Shown: positions 45,593 through 57,289 of the stretch, piece by piece
How positions within the stretch are numbered: position 1 is the stretch's first letter
Layout of the letters: the number at the start of each line of letters is the position of its first letter
From: Ziziphus jujuba
Taxonomy: Eukaryota; Streptophyta; Magnoliopsida; Rosales; Rhamnaceae
Length of the DNA stretch: 64,000 nt
Assembly: GCF_031755915.1 (NCBI RefSeq)
Contig: NC_083388.1
Span: 12,226,501-12,290,500, forward strand
Direction: 5' to 3'
Position numbers and translations under genes: made by a program
The notes under the pieces: model-generated
Database searches by the model: none
Seen by the model: only the letters and a program-made list of their open reading frames with translations
What the model was told of the DNA's origin: nothing

Positions 45593-46697
45593 CATTAAAG
45601 GTAGCACTCACATTATACTCATATGGTAAGTCAAGTTTGTAAGTATTTTCATTGATCCTCTCCAAGACTTCAAAATGTCCATCCCCTCGAGGTATAAGCT
45701 TTAACTTCTGTTGTTCTGTAAATCACTCTTTCCTTAGGTGCAAAAAACATAATCTCCAGGTTCAAGTACAACCTTTATTTGGCCTTGGTTAGCATTCTTC
45801 GCATATTGATCCGTCCTCCTCTCAATGTTTACTTTTGTCTTTTCATGAATTTTCTTAACAAAATTAGCCTTTTGTTTTCCATCTAAATTAGCATGTTCAC
45901 TTAAAGACAAAGGTGTTTAAATCTAATGGAGTTAAATGATTAAAACCATAAACAATTTCAAATGGACTATATTTAATAGCTGAATGCATAGATCTATTAT
46001 AAGTAAATTCTACATGTGGTAAACATTCCTCCTATGTTCTTAAATTCTTACTAATTAATGTTGTCAACAATGCAGACAAAGTTCTATTTACTACTTCAGT
46101 CTGTCCATCAATTTGTGGATGACAAGTAGTTTAAAAAATAAAAGTTTAGTCCTTAACTTAGCCCATAAATATTTCCAAAAATAACTCAAGAACTTAACAT
46201 CCCTATCAGAAAATATTGTCCTAAGCATTCCATGTAATCCTACTATTTCCCTAAAGAATAAATTAGCTATATTGGATGCATCTTTAGTTTTATTACATGC
46301 AATGAAATGTGCCATCTTAGAAAACCTATCAATAACTGCAAAAATTGCATCTTTTCCATTCCTAGACCTAGGTAAATCCAAGAACAAAATCCATAGACAA
46401 ATCAACCCAAGGATGTGATGGGATCGGCAAAGGTAGGTACAATCCATGAGGCTTCAATCTAGTTTTGGATTTTCGGCAATTTAGACACTTCTCATATATC
46501 CTCTCCACATGTCTCCTCATGTTCGACCAATAAAAATGTTCACCTTGACCTTCCCTAATTAACAATTCCCTAGTGCTATAATTAGGCTCACAAAGTTGAC
46601 TTTTCTGAAACAAATATCCTTTAAAGATGTAAAATTTACTAAAATCATGTTTGACACAAACTTTTTTATATTTCACCAAAGTCACTATTATGCTCAT
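45593..46697 (-). pseudogene. minus-strand gypsy integrase and C-terminal domain, broken
   Basis: Reading down from 46697: GEHFYWSNMRRHVERIYEKC then LNCRKSK (integrase zinc-binding domain), [59 protein letters not shown] then VKFLSYFW (integrase core). Further down, with stops, is the C-terminal part ending RINENTYKLDLPYEYNVSAT at 45600, where the copia element interrupts it. Confidence 0.8.
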
Positions 46698-47775
46698 AAA
46701 TTCTTTTTAATTGTTCAAAACCAAGCAATTTAGCATCTAAGGTTGAAAATAGTACATACATTATGGACAATGCATCGGCAACCACATTTTCCTTATCTTT
46801 CTTATAGCAGATGACGTAAGGAAAAGTTTCAATAAATTCAATCCACTTCCCATGCCTTCGGTTGAGCTTCCCTTGGTCTTTAATGTGTTTCAATGATTCA
46901 TGATCCATATGAGTCAAGAATTCCTTCGGCATCAAGTAATGTTGCCATGTCTCCAAAGCTTTCACCAAAGCATACATCTTTTTGTCATAGGTTAGATAGT
47001 TTAATGTAGCTTCATTTAACTTCTCACTAAAGTAGGCTATGGGCCTCCTTATTACATCAAAACAGCCACAATACCTACACCCAAAGCATCAACATTCAAT
47101 TTCAAAAGTTTTAGAAAATTTTGGTAAAACTAATAAAGGACCATTAGTTAACTTTCATTTCAATAAATTAAAAAACTTCTCTTATTCTTCCCCCCATTCG
47201 AATCCAACATTCTTCTTGACAACTTTGGTCAAAGGTGCTGTAATGGCGCTAAAATCCTTGACAAATCTTCGGTAGAAGCTAGCCAAACCATGAAAACTCT
47301 TTACCTGGGTAATAGATATAGGTTTCGGCCATTCTTGTATGGCTTTCACTTTGGATTGGTCAACTTTAATTCCTATAGAACTTACAACAAATCCTAGGAA
47401 AACAAGTTCATTTTGACAAAAATCACATTGGCTTTGTAGCTCCTTTGTCTTGCCAGGATTGCTTCTATATGCAGGCCTATTAAGAATTGCAGCTCCAGGA
47501 ATAAAATCAATTTGAAGTTCAATGGCTTGAATAGGTGGTAAACCACTAGGAATTTTCTCTGGAAAGACATCATCAAATTCCTGTGAAAGAGAAGATATAG
47601 AACTTGGTAATACAAGCTCTTTAAGTTTAGCTAGATGGTTTAAATAAGCATCTTTATAAATCATGACCAGCATAGGTTTCTTATTCAAAAATGCTTTATT
47701 GATTTCACCTAAACTAAGATAAAATTTTTTCTTTTTCTTCTCTTTCCTTTCTTTTTCTTTATCTCTCTCATCCAC
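46698..47775 (-). pseudogene. minus-strand gypsy RT/RNase H with the RT core deleted
   Basis: From 47775 down: PSSISSLSQEFDDVFPEKIP, SGLPPIQAIELQIDFIPGAA, NRPAYRSNPGKTKELQSQ. This is the start of the RT domain. The next residues in the same open frame are CDFCQNELVFLGFVVSSIG, the RT thumb, then KAIQEWPKPISITQVKSFHG. The fingers and palm with the catalytic FxDD motif are missing. After frame breaks, RNase H-like sequence follows ([46 protein letters not shown]). Confidence 0.8.
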
Positions 47776-49020
47776 CTCTTTTTTTCCTTCACTCTCAGCT
47801 TTGTCACACTTTTTCTCTCTTTCAGTTCATCTATCCTTTTCCCCTCAAATTCAATTTTAGAAGACTTACCTTGGTTGAGTGGATCAGCCTTAGCTTCTTT
47901 TACAATGGGTAAAGCCGTAGGTGCCACACTTGCCCTCTCTTTTAGCCGTTCAACCTCTCTCCTTTGTTGCATTTGTAATTGATCTCTAAACACTTCTTTT
48001 GGAGTCAAAGGCTTAAGCTTAATCTTTTTTCTCTTAAATTTAAGAACAATAGCATTTTACAACCATAATGTATAGTATCCTTATCAAATTTCCATGGTCT
48101 TCCAAGTAAGATATGTCTGGCATGCATAGGTACAACATCACATAAAACTACATTCATATATTTATTAATGCTAAATTTTACTTAGCTTGTTTTTTTACTT
48201 TCATTTCACCACTATCGTTAAGCCATTGTAGTTTATACGGTTTGGGATATTTAATTGACCCTAATTTCTCAACCACAACATTACTAATGAGATTAGCACA
48301 ACTTCCACTATTAATTATCACACTACAAATATTACCTTGAATTTCGCACCTAGTATGAAAGATATTTTCTCTTTGGATTTGATCCTCATCCTGTACACGG
48401 TTAGAACCCTCATTGCCGCTAAGTTTGGATCTTAAGGCTTTAAGTGTCTTGGGTGCTTCTTGTTCTTCAACTCTAATTTCTTTACCAATGAATTCGATTT
48501 CAGCTTTGGATTCTTCACTTTTGGCCTCCATCTCTCCACTATGTTTTAGCACCATAATTCTTCAGTTTGGGCATTGGTTGGCAACATGTCCTTGACCTTA
48601 ACACTTAAAACAAACAATATCTCAAGTTCTTGAGGATTTAGGATAAGATTTACCTTTCAACAGAGGTGCTTGAGTGGAATCCAGCCTTGTATCTCTCCTT
48701 GGCCGATTGGAGTTTCACCGTCTAGCTTTGGCTTTTCTCTTGAATCAAAGGTGAGATTGCTTCTCCAAACACTTTAACTTAAACTCCCGCTATTGGAAAC
48801 CCCTACAAATTATGAGCTTGTACCCCTCATCTATTTTAATGGCCACATGAAACATGTCTTCCAATTCCACATACTGTTGTGACTTCACTTGGTTGCCTAT
48901 TTCTCGATTTAAACCTCCCAAAAACTACAACATGGTTGCCTCAAGGTCCTCATTCATGCTCGACCTCATCATGAGCATCTCCATCTTCTTGTAGCAATCC
49001 TCCACAGTCCTCCTTCCTTG
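47776..49020 (-). pseudogene. minus-strand gypsy gag end and protease, broken
   Basis: From about 49020 down, stop-interrupted gag codons read TVEDCYKKMEMLMMR, FLGGLNREIGNQV and YVELEDMFHVAIKI. A zinc-knuckle remnant C-FKC-stop-GQGHVANQCPN follows at about 48610-48560. Then a 125-codon open frame (48555-48178) contains FHTRCEIQGNICSVII then NSGSCANLIS, where the protease D-S-G is read N-S-G. A Lys/Arg/Glu-rich linker (48008-47709) follows. The 5' part of gag, leader and 5' LTR are missing beyond 49020. Confidence 0.75.
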
Positions 49021-49029
49021 TAATAAAAA

Positions 49030-49907
49030 TTGAATTACACTGTAGCATAAAGCTTGTTGATATGAGTACGTAAACTGGTGACACATCTAATTCTAAGTTA
49101 TAAATTTGGAAAGTTTTTAAACATTAGTATTTTTTTTGTATCCAAAACCAGTTTTGGATTTTGTTATTTAATGGACCGTAGGCCTATATACCTGCATTGG
49201 GTAATGTGTCCAATAGTAAACAAATAAGAAAATACCAAAAAGTCCCCAAAACCTTTTTGACCCGACTCATGACCCATGTTGATGGTGAACCGAGTCATAT
49301 GCTAGTTTTGCCCATTTTTCAATGTTGAAACCTCACATGTACCAGCCATAGGATAACACATGCCCAAGCGATTAAAACCTTGAAGTCCTATGGCCAGTTG
49401 CCATTGAACATGCCAGGATTTGCTATCTTTTGCCTAGTTTGATCATTTCTTTGCTATTCCAAGCGGCCCAATATACCCTTCTACCTTATTTTGGACCCTT
49501 TCAACTCATTCCCAGTCTCCATTTTTTGACATTTTCAACCTTTTGCAAGACCCAACAATACTAAGTTTGACCAAAACTCTAGAGAGGTTTCAAATTACCG
49601 ACGATGTCAATGGCTAAGTTAAGTACACCACTGCATTCCTCATCTCATGGGCTTTCTGTCGATATAAAGTTTTTAAATTTTGAATGTTGTTTGATAATTT
49701 TTTCATTTTTAGATAAATTAGTTGAATACCAAATAAATTTGAACTGTATTTGAACATAATTGGACAAATTGAATAAAATTGAAGTTGGATTTTTGTTGCA
49801 ATTATGTGTTAGTAGGACCACTAGAAGGGTTAATTTCAATAAATTGGTCTATGGGTGAAAAACTCCAATTTTGGATGTTGGGTATTTAGGATTCATAGTA
49901 TAATTGG
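49030..49907 (+). repeat. chromovirus-type LTR fragment
   Basis: Collinear with 53530-54395: 'cctaattctaa', 'aggcctatata', 'gcattgg', 'aacaaataagaa', 'gacttaa/cttatggg' landmarks and 'catagtataattgg' at its end. It lacks both LTR ends and stops abruptly at 49907. Presumed remains of the 5' LTR of the + strand element at 50870-55892. Confidence 0.65.
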
Positions 49908-49934
49908 GGGGTCTTAGTCTACGGCGCCTCTATG

Positions 49935-50571
49935 ACATCAAGGATCGTAATAAATTCTGAATATTATTCAAGGTGTGTTCTTCCACAAAAACAAGCCCTT
50001 AAATAGGCTAGAAAAGTTACAAAATAAAACCCTAGAAACTAAGACAACAACGGCCAGCATTAGGAAACTAAAGTGTTGGCCGAAATTTACAACCTTTCCT
50101 AATCTTAATTTGATTAATTAATTCATTTATTTTGAATTAGAAATTAATTAATTTAAAACATAAATAATAAAATTATAACTTTCTTAAAGTTATTTTTCCA
50201 GCAAATAAACAAATAAAAACCAATATTAAAGGTAATTTCCTAAGATGAAAAGTAGAAATCAAATTAGGAAACTAAAATACTATCTTTTTGACTAAGTTGA
50301 CTTTGACCAATCTTTGACCAATTTAAGCTCAAAAACACCTTCCATATGCTTTTTAGGATGTCAAATAGGATTTTCATGGAGTTCCACACATTGTCCTTGC
50401 TTGAATCAAAGAGAGAAAGCCAACTTAGCAACGTACAGTAAAGCCAGCAAATAATACAACAAAACTGGCCAATTTTCCATTCCATGCACACAACCCTTTT
50501 TTGGTTGGATTTGAAGCTGAATTGAATTGATTCCATGACCTCTTATACATATGTATTGAATCCATGAAGCA
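49935..50571 (-). repeat. truncated gypsy LTR, family A
   Basis: On the minus strand it begins TGCTTCATGGATTC and is collinear with the other family A LTRs through 'ggaaaaataactttaagaaag' and 'attaattaatttc'. It stops near 49935 without the conserved 'gggtttaggagcaagtcgac' end. Confidence 0.65.
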
Positions 50572-50639
50572 TTGGAACTATATCATGCTGCTCGGAGTTC
50601 ATATCTGCACGAAAACAGTTATCCGGATCCTTATTGGCT

Positions 50640-50850
50640 TTCACCATTTGTATGGTCTTGTATATTTGGGTATGGGCAAGCTCTTTTGAGAATGAATTAC
50701 TCCCTGGATAAAGGCAGCAAGGTTTTCCTTAAACCTCTTAGCTTGAGCCCTAGTGATTGGCCCGGTCTTCATCCATATTGGATCAGCACCTTAGCAGGTT
50801 GTCGGTTGTGCGGGCACAGGCGGATTCTCATCACCTTTACCATGCATAAA
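50640..50850 (-). pseudogene. gypsy polyprotein C-terminal tail, second minus-strand copy
   Basis: The minus strand reads GDENPPVPAQPTTC, then MKTGPITRAQAKRFKENL, AAFIQGVIHSQK. This is the same tail as at 40025-40206, here before the truncated LTR 49935-50571. Hence a second element of the same family was present in this orientation. Confidence 0.65.
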
Positions 50851-50869
50851 TAATTTTTTTTTTAGCAAC

Positions 50870-51657
50870 TATAGTGTGCTAAAATTTTTTATAACATTGA
50901 CTTGAGGTCTGGGTATTATCGGTTGAGGATTAAGGAATCTAAAATACTTAAAACCACTTTTAGGACTCGATAGGACACTATGAGTTCTTGGTGATATCCT
51001 TTGTTTTGATGAATGCTCCTGCAACCTTCATGGATCTTATGAATAGGATTTTTTTCCCATTTTTGGATCAATTCATCACAGTTTTTATTGATGACATCTT
51101 GGTTTATTCTTGGAGCAAGGAGGAGCATGAGGAGCATCTGAGGTTGGTGTTGCAGGCTTTATGGGAGCATAAATTGTATGCAAAGTTTAGAAAATGTGAG
51201 TTTTTGTTTGATAGAGTGGGTTTCCTCAGGCATGTTACTTTTACTGATTGCATTTATATGGATCCTTAGAAGGTGGAGGCGGTGTTGAATTAGGAACAAC
51301 TTACTATAATGACTAAGATGCAAAGTTTCTTGGGGTTTAATGGGGCAGTAGTGCATGTTCATTGAGGGGTTTTCTAAGATAGCAAGACCATTTCACTATC
51401 TGACTAAGAAAGGAGTGAAATTTGTATGGATGAATAGATATGAGCATAGATTCCAAGAATTGAAGAAGAAGTTAATTTCGGTGCCTATTCTGACTTTACC
51501 AGAAAGCAACAAAGGATTTGAGGTTTACAGTGATGCTTCTTACCTAGGCTTGGGATGTTTATTGATGCAGCATAAAATGGTATTGGCTTATGTTTCTAGG
51601 CAGTTAAAAAAGTATGAGTTTAACTATTCTACTCATGACTTACAGCTTGAGCGGTGA
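50870..51657 (+). pseudogene. chromovirus-type RT and start of RNase H, broken
   Basis: After [18 protein letters not shown] codons come [38 protein letters not shown] (catalytic FIDD motif), [20 protein letters not shown], then stops. Then [38 protein letters not shown] and [18 protein letters not shown] (RNase H), to a stop at 51655. The N-terminal half of RT, protease and gag are absent upstream. Confidence 0.8.
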
Positions 51658-52300
51658 TCTTTACTTTGAAAAGTTGGAGATATTACTTGTATGAAGCTAC
51701 ATGTCAGATTTATACCGACCATAAGAGCCTTAAGTATCTGTTTACATAAAAAGAGTTGAATTAAAGAAAAAGAGATGGATGGAACTACTTAAGAATTATG
51801 ATTGCACCATTGATTACCACCCTGGTAGGGAAAATGTGATAACTGATACATTAAGTAGAAAGGCTACAAATTCTTTGGCATACGTACAAATGATGCAACT
51901 TCCTTTAATGGTAAAGTTATAGGAAGTTAGGAGTTATGTTAAGGATGGACCCATAGAGGACTCTTTTAACTAGTTTTTTAGTTTGGCAAATACTTGTTGA
52001 TTACATTCATGATGCCCAACTTCATGATTCCTTTTTTATAATGCAGAGGGTTTGACTACAACTTTCGTAGTGAAAGATGATGGAGTTTTGGTTATGGGTA
52101 CTAGACTTTTCGTTCTTTTAAATGAGGGACTTAAGAAGGAGATTCTTGATATCATGCATCCTAGTGGTACCAAAATGTATCACACCTTACTAGAGTATTA
52201 AAGATGACAAAGGATGTAAAGGAGGTTACTGATTATGTAGTCAAGTGTTTGATATGTTAACAGTGAAGGTAGAGAGAAAAAAACCTTAAAAACTTTTGTA
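51658..52300 (+). pseudogene. chromovirus RNase H end and integrase zinc-binding remnant
   Basis: Frame-shifted patches read [35 protein letters not shown] and NVITDTLSRKA, the conserved end of gypsy RNase H. This is followed by decayed integrase N-terminal sequence. Confidence 0.7.
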
Positions 52301-53417
52301 ACCTTTGCCTTTTTCCAGTATGGAAGTAGGAGCACATCACCATAGCCTTCTTGTTGAAGCTTTTCCATACTTTGTTAGGTCATCATGGTATTTAGGTGAT
52401 TGTTGACCGACTCATGATGTTCACTCACTTCTTGCCAATTCTCGAGACTTCTACATTGCAAGATCTGGCCAAAATTTATGTGAAGGAGATTGTGAGTTGA
52501 CATGGTATTTCTATGTCTATTATCTCATATAGGAACACACAATTTACATCTAGGCTTTGGGGGAGTCTGCAAGTAGCTTTGGGTGCTAAGGTACATTTTA
52601 GTACATCTTTCCACTCACAGATAAATGGGCAATCGAAAAGACTATATAGACCTTGAAGGATATATTGAGGTTTTGTGTACTGCAGTTCAAGGGGATTTGG
52701 GAGTCTCATTTACCTTTGGCAAAGTTCACCTACAACAATAGTTATCATTCAAACATTAATATGGCACCTTATAAGGCCTTGTATGGGAAGTAGTGTATAA
52801 CTTGTATATGTTGGAATGAGGTTGGTGATTGGTAGCCCAAAGGTCTTGATTATGCATAGTGGACAGTAGATAAAGTCATGATCATTTATGAAAGGCTGAA
52901 GGAAAATCTAGACAGACAAAAGAGTTATATAGATGTTAGAAGGAAGGACCTTGAGTTTAAGCATGGAGAGAAAAAGTTCTTGAAGCTGTCACCCTGGAAA
53001 GGAGCATTGCATTTTAAGAAGGGAAATTGAGTCCAATGTACATTACGCCATATGAGATCAATAAGAGGATTAGGCCAGTCACTTACCTACTTGTTTTATC
53101 ATTGCAACTATCTTAGATTCGCAATGCTTTTCATGTTTCTATGCAAGTATAGATCAGATCCCTCATATGCATTAAAGACCTAGCAGATTTAGTAAAGAGA
53201 GGGCTTATCTTACTAAGAGTAATCGACATAAATCCTTGACTGTAAGGACCAGAAGCTTCGTACTAAGACTATACCCCTGGTCAAAGTCTTGTGGAGGAAC
53301 CATGCAGTAGAGGAGGCTACATGGGAGCCAAAGGACCAGATACGGAGTAGGCATACACACCTTTTCCAAAACTAAGGTATGAATTTCATGGGCAAAATTT
53401 CTTCAAAAGGGGTAGGT
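52301..53417 (+). pseudogene. chromovirus integrase and chromodomain-region remnant
   Basis: Integrase core patches read VIVDRLMMFTHFLPI, RNTQFTSRLWGSLQVALGAK and STSFHSQINGQSKR, with stops such as a TGA near 52497 and a TGA near 52653. Near the end VLWRNHAVEEATWEPKDQIR is the conserved motif at the C-terminal chromodomain region of Tekay/Del-type chromoviruses. A purine tract 'aaaaggggtagg' at about 53405-53416 lies just before the 3' LTR. Confidence 0.7.
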
Positions 53418-55892
53418 TATGATGACCCATCCCAAAATTAAAAATTAGAATTTAAATTTTATTTTGTTTGACAAAAATTGACTAATTAAAATGTAAATGG
53501 GCCTTAAGTTCAACTTTATATTAGTCATTAATTTTGGTTTGACCAATAGCCCGTTGACATGAATTCGTAAATTAGTGGTATGCCTAATTCTAAATTGCAG
53601 TTAGAAAGTTATGGTTCTGAAAAAATTTTAAAATATCAGTATTTATTTATGTCCAAACCAGCTCTATATTTGTTATTTAGTGGACTCTAGGCCTATATAT
53701 ATGCATTGGAGAGCATGCTCAACAGTAAACAAATAAGAATACAAAAAATTCCAAAAAACCTCTAAACTCGCAAACTTGATGTGACTCGATTCAAAACCCT
53801 ATGCTAACCCATTTTCCAATGTCGAAACTTCACCGACCATCGGGACAAATCACATCCCAGTGACTAAAACCTCCAAGTTCCATGGCCCACCATTGTCGAA
53901 TGCGTCAGGATCAACTACCCTATGCCAATGATGGCCAGTAACTTTCGCTGCAATTCAACTATTTTTCAATCATTCTAGGTTGTCCCGTATACATTGCCCC
54001 CTTATTTTTAACCCTTTAAGTTAACTCCTAGCCTTTGTTATTTGAGATTCCCCACCATTTGCAAGATCCAATGGTACCAAGTTTGTCGAAATTTTGAAGA
54101 GATTTTTTAGCCACAAGCTAAATACACCATTGAATTTCTTATCTTATGGGCTTTGTCAATATAAAGTTAGTAAATTTTGGATGTTGTTTGATAATTTTTT
54201 TCTATTTTTAACACAATTAGTTTAATATCGGATACATTTGGGCTATGTTTAGACATAATTGGATAAATTTGAAGTTGGGTTAGTGTAATTAGGTGTTAGT
54301 GGGACCTAATAGAAGATTTAATTTAAATAAATTGACCTTCGAGTGAAAAACCCTAATTTTGGGCATTAGGTATTTAGGACTCATAGTATAATTGGATTCG
54401 GTGTCCAATTTCAGAAATTCTAGAATTATTAAAGTTATTTTTTGATATTGATATACATTCAATGTCTTTGGTTTAATTTTGGGAGTCTAAATAATATTTT
54501 TTTATTATTTTAAGTGTCCAAAGTGATGTTGGAGGTGATGTAGCGGAGGAACTGGTTTGAGCCATAATTTATGAGTGAACTTTACTTTTTGAGATGGTTT
54601 TAGGAATTATATATTTGATTATATGTGATATATATGTTTCTCTATTATTATTATTTCTAGAATTATTTGAAATATATGCTTGATCACATGCCATGAAATA
54701 ATTATTTAACTTATCACATTATAGTATATGTAAAGGAATGGCTTGACTTAAATAAATTATAGTTTATGGTTATATAAGTGTATGTGTGTGTGTGTGTGTG
54801 TGTTTTGGTATATATGGGAACATTTTAATACAATGCTTATGGGAATTATTTAAATAGTCATATAAATATACTAGGTTGTAGATTATTGGGTACCATATTA
54901 TACCATGAATATTAATTTGTTGGCCTATAGTTACGTGCACTTATTTGACCATCCCTACTTGATCATGTGTTTTATGAGGATGGATGGGAGTTCCCAGTTT
55001 GCGATGCCTCTAGGATGCCGAGGTTCGCATTGATAGTTTTTCCCTTCCCAAGTAGTCGACAACACACTGGAATGCTAGAGTGGTCAAGTGATAGGTTATG
55101 GCAATGGATATTGTACACAGAATTATTGTTGTTACTCTACGATTACAGTATATGATTATTTATATTTCTTTTACTGAGAGTTATAACTCATAACTCATAA
55201 AAATTGTATTTTATTATAAGATAGAGGATTATATTTAGTTTTAATTTTCTTATCCTACGACTTATGAAATTTTTGTATTGGGAATAATTAAAGTTTTTGT
55301 GAAAACCATTTGTCAAGACAGGGAAACTTTCAAACAGTGAAAGTGAAGTCTTAAGAGAAATGATTTTTAAGAATAATATTTATTGCCATAATACCATAAT
55401 TGTTCACTCATTAAGCTCATCTCATAGCTTTGTATTTTTTTTTAAATTGTCTTATCTAGGCCTTGGCTAACAGTTGGTGCCTATTATGTTTGGGCACTGT
55501 TCCATCATCATGACCTTCATACATTATGTCATTATGACATCTTTACATTTGACACCTTTCTACTACTGATGTGTTGTCTTTTTTCTACTTTCTTATGAGA
55601 CTATTATACATTTTGTTTTATTTATCTTTGTACTCATTTACTTTCTTTCAGTATGCTTTAGTGGATTGACCTAATATGTTTGCTTATTTTTTTTTTTCTC
55701 GAGTTGGAATCATTAATGGGTATGACTATGATTTCAAAATTCCTATTAAAAGCGATTTTTTTTTTCCTTCTATGTTATTAGGTTATATTTAATTTATAAG
55801 GTCTCACTGAACTTTCGATACCGGTTTAGTGGGATTTACCTAGATGGACCCATTTTAGATGTCGAGAAAAGGCCTCGAGAGCGGTCTTATCA
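53418..55892 (+). repeat. 3' LTR of the chromovirus-type element (about 2.5 kb)
   Basis: It starts TGATGACCCATCCC after the purine tract. It contains a 'gatgcctctaggatgccg' block (about 55001-55020) and 'gtcgacaacacactggaatgctagagtgg', which are characteristic words of Tekay/Del-type LTRs. The proposed end is TCTTATCA at 55892. The right boundary is approximate. The short + ORF at 54967-55155 is part of the LTR. Confidence 0.55.
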
Positions 55893-56810
55893 TTATATCT
55901 AAGACTATTTCGTTGTTGTAAAATGTTTTAAACAATTATAATTATTATTAAAATGTTTGACAATAGTTAAAAAAATGTTTGGTCATAATTTAGGTATCAA
56001 TTTCGATTCATTCAAACTTTAATTCCTCAAAATGGCCAATAACTATGTTAATTAAACCATGTTTTTCCAACAATATTTACAAACAATAAAAAAATTTCAC
56101 ATTATACTTGTCATACAAAATGATAGAAAGAATTGAAAAGAGTTCTAAAGTTTTAGGTTTTTTTTTTTTTTGTTAATTTTTAAAAAAAGAATATAAAGTA
56201 AAGAATGTATGTATATATATATATATAAGATTTTAAAAATATATTACATTTTCTAAAACAATAATAAATAATTAAAATTATTAGAAGAAATAGGTGAAGC
56301 AAGTAGAAGAAAAAATTGCCAATTTATAGGCTTATGCAGGCGTATTTTCAGATCAATAAACTCCATCAATCAATTCTTGGCTATTACAAAACTATTCTGC
56401 CATAAAAATGAGACGTTACGAAAAGTTCAAAACTTATATTTGAAACTGTTTCACTGTTACAAAATGTTTTAAACCATTATAATTATTGTTAAAATGTTTA
56501 ATAATAATTAATTAATGGCCAAATATTAATTCCTCAAAATGGCCTCTTATTATGGTAATTAAACCATGTTTTTTCCAACAATATTTACAAACAACGCAAA
56601 AATTAAAATTATTCTTGCCATACAAAATGATAGAAAAAAAAAAATAAACGAGTTCTACAGTTTAAATTTTTTAAAGAACACCAATTAAAGATTATATTTA
56701 TATGTATATAATATTTTAAAAATATATTACATTTTCTAAAACAATAATAAAAAAAATTAAATTATTACAAGAAATAAGTGAAGAAACTAGAAGAAAATTT
56801 TAGTGCTGAC
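55893..56810. repeat. imperfect direct repeat, two copies of about 400-450 bp
   Basis: 'aaatgttttaaac(a/c)attataatta' at 55921 and 56461, 'attaaaccatgtttttccaacaatatttacaaacaa', 'catacaaaatgatagaaa' and 'aaatatattacattttctaaaacaataataa' occur in the same order in both copies. The offset is about 540 bp at the start and about 483 bp at the end. Non-coding and AT-rich. Confidence 0.75.
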
Positions 56811-57003
56811 AATTTTTTATAAGTATGGTATTTTGGGACAAATTTATATAATTCTTTTAATTACTATCCTTTAAAAAACTTTCAAAAAAAATTATATTTG
56901 TTCATTTTTTCCCCTATATTTCTATACGAATTTTAGATATTTTAAGAAAAAATTTAAAATATTTTTATATTTGAAAAAATTATCTATTATAATTATTTGA
57001 AAT

Positions 57004-57034
<31 letters not shown>

Positions 57035-57289
57035 TCTTAAAAGATGGCGATAAATTGTGCTCTGCTAGGGTTTTGCTCTGATATCTTTTTTCAATAATTC
57101 CAATGAGTTCTCCATTTTTTATTTTTTATTTTGATTTGTGCTAGTGTTTATGTTTTCCATTGGTCTTTAGCGAGGCTCTTTGCATAGTATACATAAAGCT
57201 TGATGGTCTTAATACCTTTGACAGGGCTTTTGGTAAGGGAGTCATGTTCTCTCATAGTGGTTTAGGATCTTCATCTACGTCGTTGGTCA

